A stretch of DNA of 64,000 nt from Rhizobiales bacterium Y(2018) (GTDB taxonomy: Bacteria; Pseudomonadota; Alphaproteobacteria; Rhizobiales; Aestuariivirgaceae), in contig SCPD01000015.1 in assembly GCA_005502925.1 (NCBI GenBank), positions 62,001-126,000 of the forward strand, given 5' to 3'. This document shows, piece after piece, positions 7,465 to 15,225 of the stretch. The notes below the pieces were generated by a model. The model was not told the origin of the DNA and did not search any database. It saw only the letters and a list, made by a program, of their open reading frames with translations. Numbering within the stretch: the stretch's first letter is position 1; the number at the start of each line of letters is the position of its first letter. Made by a program: the position numbers and the translations under genes.

Positions 7465-8295
7465 ATGTCTCAGCTTGAGACGTTATTGTGGTTCGGCCTG
7501 GGCTTCGCGGTGGCGAGCCTGATCGCCCTTTTCCTGGGCCGCGCCGCTTGGCGCTCAGGCGTCAGGCTTGGCGCCCGCCGCATGGCCCGCAAGGTACCGG
7601 GCACCGTCTCCGAGCTGCAGACCGAGCGCGACAGCATGCGCGCCGAGAACGCCATGATGGCGCGCAAGCTCGAAGTGCGCCTGGGCGAGTTGAAGGCGAA
7701 ACTCGCCGAACAGACCGCTGAGGTCTCGCGCCACCGCAACCGCATCGAGATCCTGGCCGCCGATCTGAGCCTGCGCGAAAAGGTCGGTTCCGGCCACATG
7801 GCTGAGATCACCCGTCTTCAGCAGCATATCGCCGATCTCGAAGCCGATCTCGCCCAGCGCGCCGAATCCAACCAGCTGCTGGCCGCCAAGGCTCAGGCCA
7901 AGGACAATGAGCTCACCGAGCGCGGCGATGAGATTGCCGGCCTCAAGAGCAAGATCTGGAAGCTGCAGACCAAGAGCCAGCCGATCGAGGAGAGGCTGGC
8001 CGAGGCCGCCGAGCAGAGCGATAAGCTTGCCGCCGAGATCCGTGCCCTCGACAAGGCCTGGCCGGAAAAGCTTACCGAGCTCGGCTTCGAAGACCGCGCC
8101 GGCGCCGGCGAGCCGGAAACCCCGGCGCAAGTGGAAGTGCCCGCAGAACCGGCGGCAATACCGGTAAATGGCTCCGGCAAGTCCAAATCGGCCAAGAAAT
8201 CGGCGAGCCAGAGTCAGTCGGCCCAGCGCTTCCCCGGCAATGTCGTCTCCCTCGCCCAGCGCATCAAGGCGTTGCAGAAGACCATCACGCGCTGA
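7465..8295 (+). CDS. Membrane-anchored coiled-coil protein, unknown function
   Basis: A 276-residue protein with one N-terminal membrane segment (TLLWFGLGFAVASLIALFLG, residues about 6-25), a basic juxtamembrane stretch, then about 150 residues of continuous coiled coil (SELQTERDSMRAENAMMARK; RLQQHIADLEADLAQRAESN). The tail is Pro/Ala/Ser/Lys-rich and ends in a short amphipathic helix (VVSLAQRIKALQKTI). ATG 7465, preceded by AGAGGA (7455-7460), is preferred to the more upstream in-frame start. I recognise no named family. Such N-anchored cytoplasmic coiled coils often organise envelope or division complexes, and its place after eipA fits that, but this is inference. Confidence 0.75.
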   Translation: MSQLETLLWFGLGFAVASLIALFLGRAAWRSGVRLGARRMARKVPGTVSELQTERDSMRAENAMMARKLEVRLGELKAKLAEQTAEVSRHRNRIEILAADLSLREKVGSGHMAEITRLQQHIADLEADLAQRAESNQLLAAKAQAKDNELTERGDEIAGLKSKIWKLQTKSQPIEERLAEAAEQSDKLAAEIRALDKAWPEKLTELGFEDRAGAGEPETPAQVEVPAEPAAIPVNGSGKSKSAKKSASQSQSAQRFPGNVVSLAQRIKALQKTITR

Positions 8296-8378
8296 GGGCC
8301 TTTTCCCAATAGGGAAAAAAGCGAAAAATTGAACGAGTTCCGCTAGCCGACCTTAATCCGTGCGTGCGACGGTAAGTT

Positions 8379-10148
8379 ATGCAAGCCGGCGTCCACTACC
8401 AGAGCGATCTATTGACCGGGCTCGATCCCGCCGCCCTCCTCACCAATATCATGGAGAACGCGGCGATCGGCTTCGTCATCATGACCTTTGACGGCCGCAT
8501 CCTGAGCGCCAACCGCGCCTTCACGACCATGATCGGCTTCAGCGAGGCCGAAATTCTGGAGGGTGGCCTCGACATCCATACCCATCCCGACGATTACCCC
8601 GTCACCATCGACAGCTTTCATCAGTTTCTCGCCAGCGACGAGACCCATGGCTATCAGCTCGAGCGCCGCTATATCCGCAAGGACGGCAGTATTCTTCACG
8701 CTTTGGGCGCCGTGTCGGTGCACCGTGCCGCCGCCGGCCAGCCCGATATCGCCATCCTCCAGCTCACCGACATCACCGCCCAGAAGCAGGCCGAAGCGCG
8801 CAATTCGGCGCTCCACCAGCGCCTGAAGCTTGCCATGGAGGCCAGCGGTGCCGGCGTCTGGGACGTGGATTTCGCCGACGGCATCTATCATTGGGATGCG
8901 CGCATGCACGCGATCTACGGCGTCGCGGCCGGCGCCTTCAGCGGACATCTCGACGATTGGATGGATATGATCCATTCCGCCGATGTCGCGAAAGTGCACG
9001 AGGACTGGCACTACGCCAAGGAGAGTTCCAGTCATTTCAGTGCCGAATATCGCATTATCCGGCGCTCCGGTGAGGTCCGCCACATCAAGGCGCTGGCGCA
9101 GTTCGTCCGCGACGACAAGGGCGCGCTGCGGCGCGCCGTCGGCACCAACTGGGATGTGTCGGATTACAAACATCTCAACCAGGAAATTCTCGAGGAGAAA
9201 GAGCGCCTCAGGATCACGCTCGCCTCGATCGGCGAGGCGGTGATCTGCACCGATGCGCTCGCCAATGTCACCTTCATGAACGCCGCCGCGGTGGCGATGA
9301 CCGGCATCGCTGCCGCCGAAGCGGCGATCGGCCAGCCGCTGGTCGAGGTGCTGCGCCTCATCGACGAGACGACCGGCGATCCCGCCCCCAATCCGGTCGG
9401 CCAATGCTTCGCGCATGAAGCCTCGCATTACCGCGCCAGCGGCATCTTCATGCTGAGCCATGCGGGTGGCGTCTATGACATTCAGCTCTCGGCAGCCGCG
9501 GTGCGCCGCTCCGACGGCGAGATGATCGGCTGCGTCGTGGTCTTCCAGGACGTGACCGTGCATCGCGCCGCCCAGAAGAAGATCACCCATAATGCCCAGC
9601 ATGACGGGCTGACCGGCCTGCCCAATCGCGCCACCTTCCAGGCCAAGCTCGCCCAGACGATCGAGGAGACGGTGCCGGGCTCGGGGCCCCATGCTTTGTG
9701 TTATATCGACCTCGACCGATTCAAGACCGTCAACGACACCGGGGGCCATGCCGCGGGCGACGCGCTGCTCAAGGAGATCGCCAAGATCATCGCCTTGAGC
9801 TGCAGTAAGAAGGATGTTCCGGCCCGGCTGGGTGGCGACGAATTCGGGCTCATCTTGCGCAATGTCGGCGCCGTCGAGGCCCGTGCCGTCGCCACGCGCA
9901 TCGTCGATGCCGTCTGCGCCATGGAGTTCCGCTGGGAATCCATGATTTTCCGGGTCGGCGCCAGCGTCGGCATCACCGAGATCGCCAACGACTCCTCCGA
10001 CAGCGCCGTCGTGCTCCACCGTGCCGACCTAGCCTGCTATTCGGCCAAGAGCTCCGGGCGCCGCTGCGTCCATGTCTATGGCATCGACGACCGCGACGCT
10101 GAGGCGGAAAGCTCCTGGGACGACGGAAAAAATCTGAACTTTGGGTGA
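8379..10148 (+). CDS. PAS-domain diguanylate cyclase (GGDEF)
   Basis: A 589-residue soluble protein with three PAS/PAC modules (about 20-140, 145-265, 270-395) and a C-terminal GGDEF domain (about 410-570). The active-site motif is intact: ARLGGDEFGLILRN. PAS1 reads MENAAIGFVIMTFDGRILSA, and PAC-type ends read YIRKDGSILHALGAVSVHRA. It should make cyclic di-GMP. The usual inhibitory I-site R-x-x-D five residues before GGDEF is S-K-K-D here, so product inhibition is probably lost. There is no EAL domain. It is closely similar in design and in its GGDEF sequence to the next gene, pointing to tandem duplication. A strong terminator follows at 10236. Confidence 0.9.
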   Translation: MQAGVHYQSDLLTGLDPAALLTNIMENAAIGFVIMTFDGRILSANRAFTTMIGFSEAEILEGGLDIHTHPDDYPVTIDSFHQFLASDETHGYQLERRYIRKDGSILHALGAVSVHRAAAGQPDIAILQLTDITAQKQAEARNSALHQRLKLAMEASGAGVWDVDFADGIYHWDARMHAIYGVAAGAFSGHLDDWMDMIHSADVAKVHEDWHYAKESSSHFSAEYRIIRRSGEVRHIKALAQFVRDDKGALRRAVGTNWDVSDYKHLNQEILEEKERLRITLASIGEAVICTDALANVTFMNAAAVAMTGIAAAEAAIGQPLVEVLRLIDETTGDPAPNPVGQCFAHEASHYRASGIFMLSHAGGVYDIQLSAAAVRRSDGEMIGCVVVFQDVTVHRAAQKKITHNAQHDGLTGLPNRATFQAKLAQTIEETVPGSGPHALCYIDLDRFKTVNDTGGHAAGDALLKEIAKIIALSCSKKDVPARLGGDEFGLILRNVGAVEARAVATRIVDAVCAMEFRWESMIFRVGASVGITEIANDSSDSAVVLHRADLACYSAKSSGRRCVHVYGIDDRDAEAESSWDDGKNLNFG

Positions 10149-10235
10149 AACTTTCGGGGACCGGATGCGTTTAATCTGCACTGGCCTACCCGAGGCCAGG
10201 TCCCCTGCCCATTCCCCTGGGCATCCCCTGTCGAT

Positions 10236-10273
10236 GGCCCGCAGCGAGTCCCTCCGCTGCGGGCCTTATATTT
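10236..10273 (+). terminator. Rho-independent terminator
   Basis: GGCCCGCAGCG (10236-10246), 8-nt loop, CGCTGCGGGCC (10255-10265), followed by TTATATTT. A perfect 11-bp stem separates the two diguanylate cyclase genes, so they are probably transcribed separately. Confidence 0.85.
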
Positions 10274-10329
10274 AAAATTGAAATTCACATTAACCACCAT
10301 TATTAAGCTTGGTCGAAGATAGTGGCTTG

Positions 10330-12483
10330 ATGGTCCAATCCTCCCCATTCGCGCCGCCCCCGGGTGCCGGCAATGACGAGCAGCTGCTGCGCAGTCTTTT
10401 CGACAACACCCTGATCGGCATCGTTATTCTGTCGCTTGACGGCCAGATCACTTATGCCAATGCCGCCTATGCCGGCCTCGTCGGCCGCACTGTCGACGAA
10501 TTGCGCGCCTTGCGCCTCGAGGACTTCATCGCCCCCGACGATGCCGCGCATATCCGCCGAAACTTCAAGGAGATCGAGGAAGGCAAGCGCGACGGCTACA
10601 CATTCGAGCGGCGTTATGTCCACAAGGACGGGCGCATCGTCTATGTCCAGGGCGCCGCGTCGGTCCTGCGCAACAAGGGCAAGCCGCCGCTCGTCGTCTC
10701 GCAGCTCGTCGACATCACCGCGCGTAAGGAGGCCGAGCGCAAGCTCGCCAACAGTGAGCAGCGCTGGTCCTTCGCGCTCGAAAGCGCACATCAGGGCGTA
10801 TGGGACTATGACGTCAGCTCCGACGTGACCTATTTCTCGCCGACCTGGAAAGCCATGCTGGGCTATGGCGAGGCGGAGATCGCCAATACCCGCCAGTCCT
10901 GGGAAGACCTGCTCCATCCCGACGATCGCGCCCGGATGGTCGAGACCATGCGCCGCAACACCGAAGGCAAGTTCGACGGCATTGAATGCGAATTCCGCAT
11001 GCGCCACAAGGCCGGCCAATGGGTCTGGATCCTGAGCCGCGGCCGCACCGTCGCCTGGACGGCCGACGGCCGGGCGCAGCGCATCATCGGCACCCATACC
11101 GACATCACGTCGATCAAGAACTATGAGACGCAGATCTCGCGCCTGCATGAACGGCTCGACCTCGCCATCAGCGCCGGGCAGATCGGCGTGTGGGACTATG
11201 ATCTGGTCGGCGAGACGCCGCATTGGGACGACCGCCTGCACAATATCTACGGCACCGATGCGAGCCTCGTCCGCAACCTCGATTCCTGGAGCTCCATCCT
11301 CCATCCCGACGACCGCATGCGCGTCCTGACCGCCTGGGAGGACGCGCAGCTGAACCACAATCATTACGAGGACGAATTCCGCATCATCCGTCCCGATGGC
11401 GAGCAGCGCTATATCCACAGCATCGCCCGCATCTTCAGGGACGATCATGGCCGAGCGACGCGCGCGGTGGGCGCCAACTGGGACATCACCGACCAGAAAA
11501 GACTGACCGAAAAGGCTTTTGAGGAAACCGAGCGCCTCGGCATCACGCTCACCTCGATCGCCGACGCCGTGATCTGCACCGATGCCGAAACCCTGATCAC
11601 CTTCATGAACCCGGTCGCCGAAAAGCTGACCGGCTGGTCGTCGTCCGAGGTTTCAGGGATGCCGCTCGCCACCATCTTCAACATCGTCGACGAGGCGACC
11701 GGCGACCGTGCCGCTGATCCTGTCGCCGAATGCCTGAAGGGGAATGCCTCTCATCAGCGCGACGGCGGCGTATTCCTGGTGAACCGCGAGGGCGGCGTCA
11801 GCGACATCCAGATGTCGGCAGCGCCCGTGCGCAGCCCGGCCAAGGGCTCGATCGGTGCGGTGCTGGTCTTCCGCGACGTGACCGAGGCGCATGCGCGCCA
11901 GAAGAAAATCGCCCATTCGGCCCTGCATGACGCGCTGACCGGCCTGCCCAACCGCTCGGCCTTTATCGCCAGGGTGAATGACGCGATCACCCAGGTGCGC
12001 CAGGAGCACCGCACCCATGCTTTGTGCTTCATCGATCTCGATTATTTCAAGCAGGTCAATGACCGGGCCGGCCATGCCGCGGGTGATGCGTTGCTGAAAG
12101 AGACCGCCAAGATCATCGCGCTCAATTGCAGCAAGAAGGACGTGCCCGCCCGGCTCGGCGGCGATGAATTCGCGCTCCTCATACGTGACTGCGAGCTGCC
12201 CGAGGCGCAGGCCACGGCGGAGCGGATCATTGCCGCGATCTCACGCATGGAGTTCCGTTGGGAGCTGGATCTTTTCCGCATCGGCGCCAGTATCGGCGCG
12301 ACCATCATTTCCGACACGGCGCCCGAACTCAGCGAGATCCTGCATCAGGCCGACAAGGCCTGCTACGCGGCCAAGGAACAAGGCCGCAACCGCGTCTGCG
12401 TGTATGGCCTGCTGCAGCAGCCCCAGGCCGATCCGCTCGCCGACCAGGACGCCCGGCTGCCGAGCTGGCTGCAGCTCCACTGA
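10330..12483 (+). CDS. Multi-PAS diguanylate cyclase (GGDEF)
   Basis: A 717-residue paralogue of the preceding gene. It has four PAS/PAC modules, including two PAS_3-type modules marked by W-x-W-D-Y segments (ESAHQGVWDYDVSSDVTYFS; ISAGQIGVWDYDLVGETPHW). The GGDEF domain reads ARLGGDEFALLIRD. As in the neighbour, the I-site arginine is replaced (S-K-K-D), suggesting loss of feedback inhibition. The sequence around KEIAKIIAL/KETAKIIAL-CSKKDVPARLGGDEF is nearly identical in both proteins. The start is ATG 10330; an in-frame TTG at 10309 is less likely. It is cytoplasmic, with no membrane segment. It converts two GTP to c-di-GMP in response to an unknown PAS signal. Confidence 0.9.
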   Translation: MVQSSPFAPPPGAGNDEQLLRSLFDNTLIGIVILSLDGQITYANAAYAGLVGRTVDELRALRLEDFIAPDDAAHIRRNFKEIEEGKRDGYTFERRYVHKDGRIVYVQGAASVLRNKGKPPLVVSQLVDITARKEAERKLANSEQRWSFALESAHQGVWDYDVSSDVTYFSPTWKAMLGYGEAEIANTRQSWEDLLHPDDRARMVETMRRNTEGKFDGIECEFRMRHKAGQWVWILSRGRTVAWTADGRAQRIIGTHTDITSIKNYETQISRLHERLDLAISAGQIGVWDYDLVGETPHWDDRLHNIYGTDASLVRNLDSWSSILHPDDRMRVLTAWEDAQLNHNHYEDEFRIIRPDGEQRYIHSIARIFRDDHGRATRAVGANWDITDQKRLTEKAFEETERLGITLTSIADAVICTDAETLITFMNPVAEKLTGWSSSEVSGMPLATIFNIVDEATGDRAADPVAECLKGNASHQRDGGVFLVNREGGVSDIQMSAAPVRSPAKGSIGAVLVFRDVTEAHARQKKIAHSALHDALTGLPNRSAFIARVNDAITQVRQEHRTHALCFIDLDYFKQVNDRAGHAAGDALLKETAKIIALNCSKKDVPARLGGDEFALLIRDCELPEAQATAERIIAAISRMEFRWELDLFRIGASIGATIISDTAPELSEILHQADKACYAAKEQGRNRVCVYGLLQQPQADPLADQDARLPSWLQLH

Positions 12484-12491
12484 TTGTGAAT

Positions 12492-12650
12492 TTACTCGGG
12501 CTTGTCGGCTTTTCTCGGCGCCGGCTGGCGCGGCTTGCCGGGATGGTCATTGCGGCCGACGGCAACCGGGTCGCTCGCCGGAAAGGTCTCGGTCAAGGCC
12601 TCGTCGAGCTTCTCGTCGATATCCGCTTTGGATTTTCGTTCACGCGACAT
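12492..12650 (-). CDS. Small conserved protein with ETFPASDP motif
   Basis: A 52-residue, very hydrophilic protein. The centre, IDEKLDEALTETFPASDPVA, contains the ETFPASDP motif that recurs in small proteins of unknown function across rhizobia (from memory). The tail is rich in Lys, Pro and Arg. I chose ATG 12648-12650, giving the conserved start MSRERKSKADIDEK, over an upstream in-frame start. It has no signal peptide or membrane segment. Its stop lies 9 bp beyond that of the convergent diguanylate cyclase. Function unknown. Confidence 0.6.
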   Translation of the reverse strand: MSRERKSKADIDEKLDEALTETFPASDPVAVGRNDHPGKPRQPAPRKADKPE

Positions 12651-13222
12651 GAAACATAATATCGGTGAAGCCCGGCCCAATAACAAGAAGGCGCGGTACA
12701 CCGAAGTGCCCACGCCTCCCTGTTCAAAGCTGCCCGCAGCATCTGATCACCACGAGGATAACCCGTGCCATGAGTCTACTTTGAAGCGACCAAGCTGCTC
12801 CGATTTTGCAACCCAAGCTGCCGGCCGGCGAACAGCTGAACCTTGCGGCCCAATTGCCCGGCCATCAAACGGATAAGCCGCCGTTTATGACACTCATCGG
12901 CCTCATGTCGCGGTCCGGTCTCTAACTGTTGCCAGCGAGCTCGGCCATGAGCGGCGCCTATATCTTGGATAGACCCGGCTGCGATCTGGATCACAATATC
13001 GGCGTCGTGAGGGAGAGTGTCACGCCGATTGCCCTTGAAGTCGATATGCCGATTTTCTCCGTCCACAGATTGAACGCCACCTGTGGATAACTTTCCCCGG
13101 AGAAGCGAAGCCATAGACTTTATCTGCTTACGGGAAAATCTCGTGCTGTTTCAAAAATAAAACACGTCAAAATTAAAGAAATACAAAGGGCTACCCAAAA
13201 TTCAGGCCACCCCCAAAAGCCA
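12651..13222. other. Intergenic stretch with no supported gene
   Basis: About 570 bp between two minus-strand genes. Several open frames exist, the longest on the minus strand at 12776-13114, but none has a ribosome site, a recognisable family or a convincing start. The right-hand 100 bp is unusually A/T-rich. It might be decayed coding DNA. Confidence 0.4.
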
Positions 13223-13248
13223 AGGGCCGGGATTTGCATCCCGGCCCT
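13211..13248 (-). terminator. Terminator of the cold-shock gene
   Basis: A perfect 11-bp inverted repeat, AGGGCCGGGAT (13223-13233) with loop TTGC and ATCCCGGCCCT (13238-13248). On the minus strand it is followed by TTGGCTTTTG. It lies 27 bp downstream of the cold-shock stop codon. Confidence 0.85.
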
Positions 13249-13275
13249 CGACCCAACAGAATTTTTCCAGATAGC

Positions 13276-13479
13276 TCAAACCATCTTCAGATGGCCGGCG
13301 CTCGTCTTGCCACGCTCGGTGACGAGCTCGTAGCTGATCTTCTGCGCTTCGTTGAGGGTCGACAGACCAGCGCGCTCAACGGCGCTGATATGAACGAACA
13401 CGTCCTTCGAGCCGTCATCCGGCTGGATGAAGCCGAAGCCCTTCTGGGGGTTGAACCACTTAACTTTGCCTGTCGGCAT
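13276..13479 (-). CDS. CspA-type cold-shock protein
   Basis: A 67-residue single cold-shock domain (OB fold). RNA-binding motifs are clear: RNP1 as KGFGFIQ within [20 protein letters not shown], and RNP2 as [13 protein letters not shown]. It binds single-stranded RNA/DNA as an RNA chaperone. The start at ATG 13477-13479 fits the family ([10 protein letters not shown]) and has AAGG upstream; longer in-frame readings are not family-like. It has a strong terminator and a long upstream interval (13480-13770), which could carry the structured leader often seen in csp genes, although I could not prove one. Confidence 0.95.
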   Translation of the reverse strand: MPTGKVKWFNPQKGFGFIQPDDGSKDVFVHISAVERAGLSTLNEAQKISYELVTERGKTSAGHLKMV

Positions 13480-13735
13480 AGGAAGTACCTTTCGAGTTGT
13501 GACCAAACCGGTGGACCGTCTCTTGTCCCCGTATTCGAACCCGCAATGTCTTGAGAAGAGCCCGAAAGGGCAAACGCCAAGCAAGGCCATAGATCGAACC
13601 CGGTCTAGATGAGGTTTTGGGCTTGATTTGTCAATGTGCCTCACCTCGCCGCAACTTTTGCGAGCACTGCCGCAGCCGGCCCTTTTTGTCCCCTATCTCT
13701 TTGGGGATAAAGCAAATTTTAGCGATTTTTTTGAT

Positions 13736-13750
13736 CTTGGCTTAACCAAG
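13736..13750. promoter_or_regulatory. Inverted repeat upstream of the LdtR-like gene
   Basis: CTTGG-CTTAA-CCAAG, a perfect 5-bp palindrome 20 bp before the MarR-family start and within the divergent interval shared with the csp gene (13480-13770). MarR regulators usually bind such sites in their own promoters, so autoregulation is plausible. Confidence 0.4.
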
Positions 13751-13770
13751 CGGCCTTTACAGCCGACCCT

Positions 13771-14301
13771 ATGGCAGCAAAACCGATTCCCGAAAACCCG
13801 AAGCCGGAAGACCAAAACGACGATCCCAAGGTCGAAAACCGGCTCCTCAAGAGCCATTTCGTCCGCGCCCTCGGGCAGCTGGAGCGCCTGCACCGCTGCC
13901 TGCTCGAGCTCATCAAGCTGGAGCTCGAGCGCCAGATCCAGGATGCCGAGGTAACCAGCGCCCAGGCCGTCTTCCTGTACAATATCGGCGACGGCAAGCT
14001 GTCGGCCACCGAGCTCAGGGTCCGGGGATATTATACCGGCTCGAATTTGAGCTACACGATCGCCAAGCTGGTCGAGGGTGGCTATCTCCATTATGAGCGC
14101 GCGCCCCAGGACAAGCGTGTCGTCCGCCTGAGCCTCACCGAAAAGGGCCAGGCGATCAGGACGATGGTCGCCGCCATCTATGAAGGCCATGTGCCGGTGC
14201 TCGAGGAGAAAGGCGTCACCGCCGAGGATCTCGAACGCCTCGTCTCGGCGCTGAAGCGGCTCGAGCATTATTGGGCCGAGCATATCCGCTACGGCTTCTA
14301 G
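13771..14301 (+). CDS. ldtR: MarR-family regulator, LdtR-like
   Basis: A 176-residue winged-helix regulator. After a charged 25-residue N-terminal tail come the dimer helix (LLKSHFVRALGQLERLHRCL), the DNA-binding domain (TSAQAVFLYNIGDGKLSATE; RGYYTGSNLSYTIAKLVEGG) and the wing (YERAPQDKRVVRLSLTEKG). The GSNLSY recognition helix matches the alphaproteobacterial LdtR group, which controls L,D-transpeptidase and cell-wall or osmotic-stress genes in Liberibacter and rhizobia. Assignment to that group is from pattern memory. No ldtP-type transpeptidase gene is adjacent. It is divergent from the cold-shock gene and followed by a nested hairpin. Confidence 0.75.
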   Translation: MAAKPIPENPKPEDQNDDPKVENRLLKSHFVRALGQLERLHRCLLELIKLELERQIQDAEVTSAQAVFLYNIGDGKLSATELRVRGYYTGSNLSYTIAKLVEGGYLHYERAPQDKRVVRLSLTEKGQAIRTMVAAIYEGHVPVLEEKGVTAEDLERLVSALKRLEHYWAEHIRYGF

Positions 14302-14305
14302 CCTG

Positions 14306-14353
14306 GCGCATCGGCCCGAGAAGTGTGCGCGGTTCTCGGACAAGCCGATGCGC
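14306..14353. terminator. Nested hairpin after the LdtR-like gene
   Basis: GCGCATCGGC (14306-14315) pairs with GCCGATGCGC (14344-14353), and inside it CCGAGAA (14316-14322) pairs with TTCTCGG (14333-14339). This is a two-tier stem of 17 bp with a small asymmetric bulge. There is no T tract, so it may act as an mRNA-end structure rather than a classical terminator. Confidence 0.55.
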
Positions 14354-14369
14354 AAGACAATAAGACAAA

Positions 14370-14396
14370 GAACCCGCCCTGTTAGGGGCGGGCTCT
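14370..14396 (-). terminator. Terminator of the 14.4-kb secreted protein gene
   Basis: GAACCCGCCC (14370-14379) and GGGGCGGGCTC (14386-14396) form a GC-rich stem with one G-T pair. On the minus strand it is followed by TTTGTCTTATTG. It lies 15 bp beyond the stop of the minus-strand gene at 14411. Confidence 0.75.
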
Positions 14397-14410
14397 TCCA
14401 TGTTTGGAGA

Positions 14411-14773
14411 TCAGCCGCGCCGGACGGCGCCGGTGCGCGAATTCACGTAGACGAGGAACGCGCGGCCATTGCGGGTCGCACGGAAGGTATAGGTCTGGCC
14501 GCTGCAATCGCGCGCCTGGACATTGCGATAGCCGCGGTCACGCACGAGATCGCGCGCCCGGCTGCAGCTCATGCCCTTGTAGTTCGGACGTCCCGCCCGG
14601 TACCAGCCATGGCCTTTGCGATACACATAGTCGGGGCCGACCTGATAGCCATAATGGGGAATGCCCAGATAGATGTTGACGCTCGTCTTGGCTTCGGCGC
14701 TGCCTGCCCCACCGAGGCCGATGCCAAGCGCCATCGGAGCCGCCACGGCCAGAGTCATCAAAAGCTTCTTCAT
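14411..14773 (-). CDS. Small secreted protein of unknown function
   Basis: A 120-residue exported protein. The signal peptide reads MKKLLMTLAVAAPMALGIGL and ends near AEA (residue 28). The mature part is basic and aromatic: VNIYLGIPHYGYQVGPDYVY, a pair of cysteines (MSCSRARDLVRDRGYRNV and QARDCSGQTYTFRA) that probably form a disulfide, and a C-terminal FLVYVNSRTGAVRRG resembling the sheet of small rhizobial periplasmic proteins. I do not recognise a named family. The gene stands alone, with its own terminator. Confidence 0.75.
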   Translation of the reverse strand: MKKLLMTLAVAAPMALGIGLGGAGSAEAKTSVNIYLGIPHYGYQVGPDYVYRKGHGWYRAGRPNYKGMSCSRARDLVRDRGYRNVQARDCSGQTYTFRATRNGRAFLVYVNSRTGAVRRG

Positions 14774-14868
14774 ATTTTTCTCCGCACTGCAGGCGCCGTT
14801 CTTTTTCCGAAAGGCGCATTTTACCCACTCTCATGAACAAGGACGGACGGGACGGTGGATTCCGTCGC

Positions 14869-15084
14869 TTACCGATCTTTCATGTTCGCTGACGTTGGGG
14901 CATTCTCTCGCTCTTCAAAAAACGACTGTGCGGTTCCTTTCCGCATCTCGCAGCGCTTGGCTTCCGCTTCCCAGCGGCGCGCCATATCGCGGAAGCTCTC
15001 CCGCAATTCGGCCGACTCGACCGTGTCGGCGAAGGCTCTTGCCGAAGCGGCCGCGGCGCGGAGATCTGTTGCCATCTGGTCCAT
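14869..15084 (-). CDS. Small helical protein of unknown function
   Basis: A 71-residue charged helical protein (MDQMATDLRAAAASARAFAD; ELRESFRDMARRWEAEAKRC). The R-W-E-x-x-A-x-R ending of the helix resembles short rhizobial proteins of unknown function. No good ribosome site precedes ATG 15084. The frame continues upstream as IGIAGTIAALALCFDMDQ, a possible membrane segment, but the only start there would be the rare ATT. Function unknown. Confidence 0.5.
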   Translation of the reverse strand: MDQMATDLRAAAASARAFADTVESAELRESFRDMARRWEAEAKRCEMRKGTAQSFFEERENAPTSANMKDR

Positions 15085-15225
15085 GTCAAAACAAAGCGCG
15101 AGCGCGGCAATCGTTCCGGCAATGCCGATATGCGGTTACTAAAATCTTACATAGTCGGCGGGAACCGAATGGAACTAATATAGGAGTAGGAATCTCTACG
15201 GATTTTCTGACAAGAGGGTGTCTGG

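Noticed and set aside
8301-8318. TTTTCCC-AATA-GGGAAAA inverted repeat as a terminator
   Set aside because: The stem is weak and no T tract follows on the plus strand, so a terminator role is not supported.
8409-10019. 536-residue open frame antisense to the first diguanylate cyclase
   Set aside because: It is a GC-rich shadow of a clear PAS-GGDEF gene, with no conserved motif in the antisense protein.
12776-13114. 112-residue open frame on the minus strand
   Set aside because: There is no ribosome site, no recognisable family, and its composition resembles a non-coding frame.
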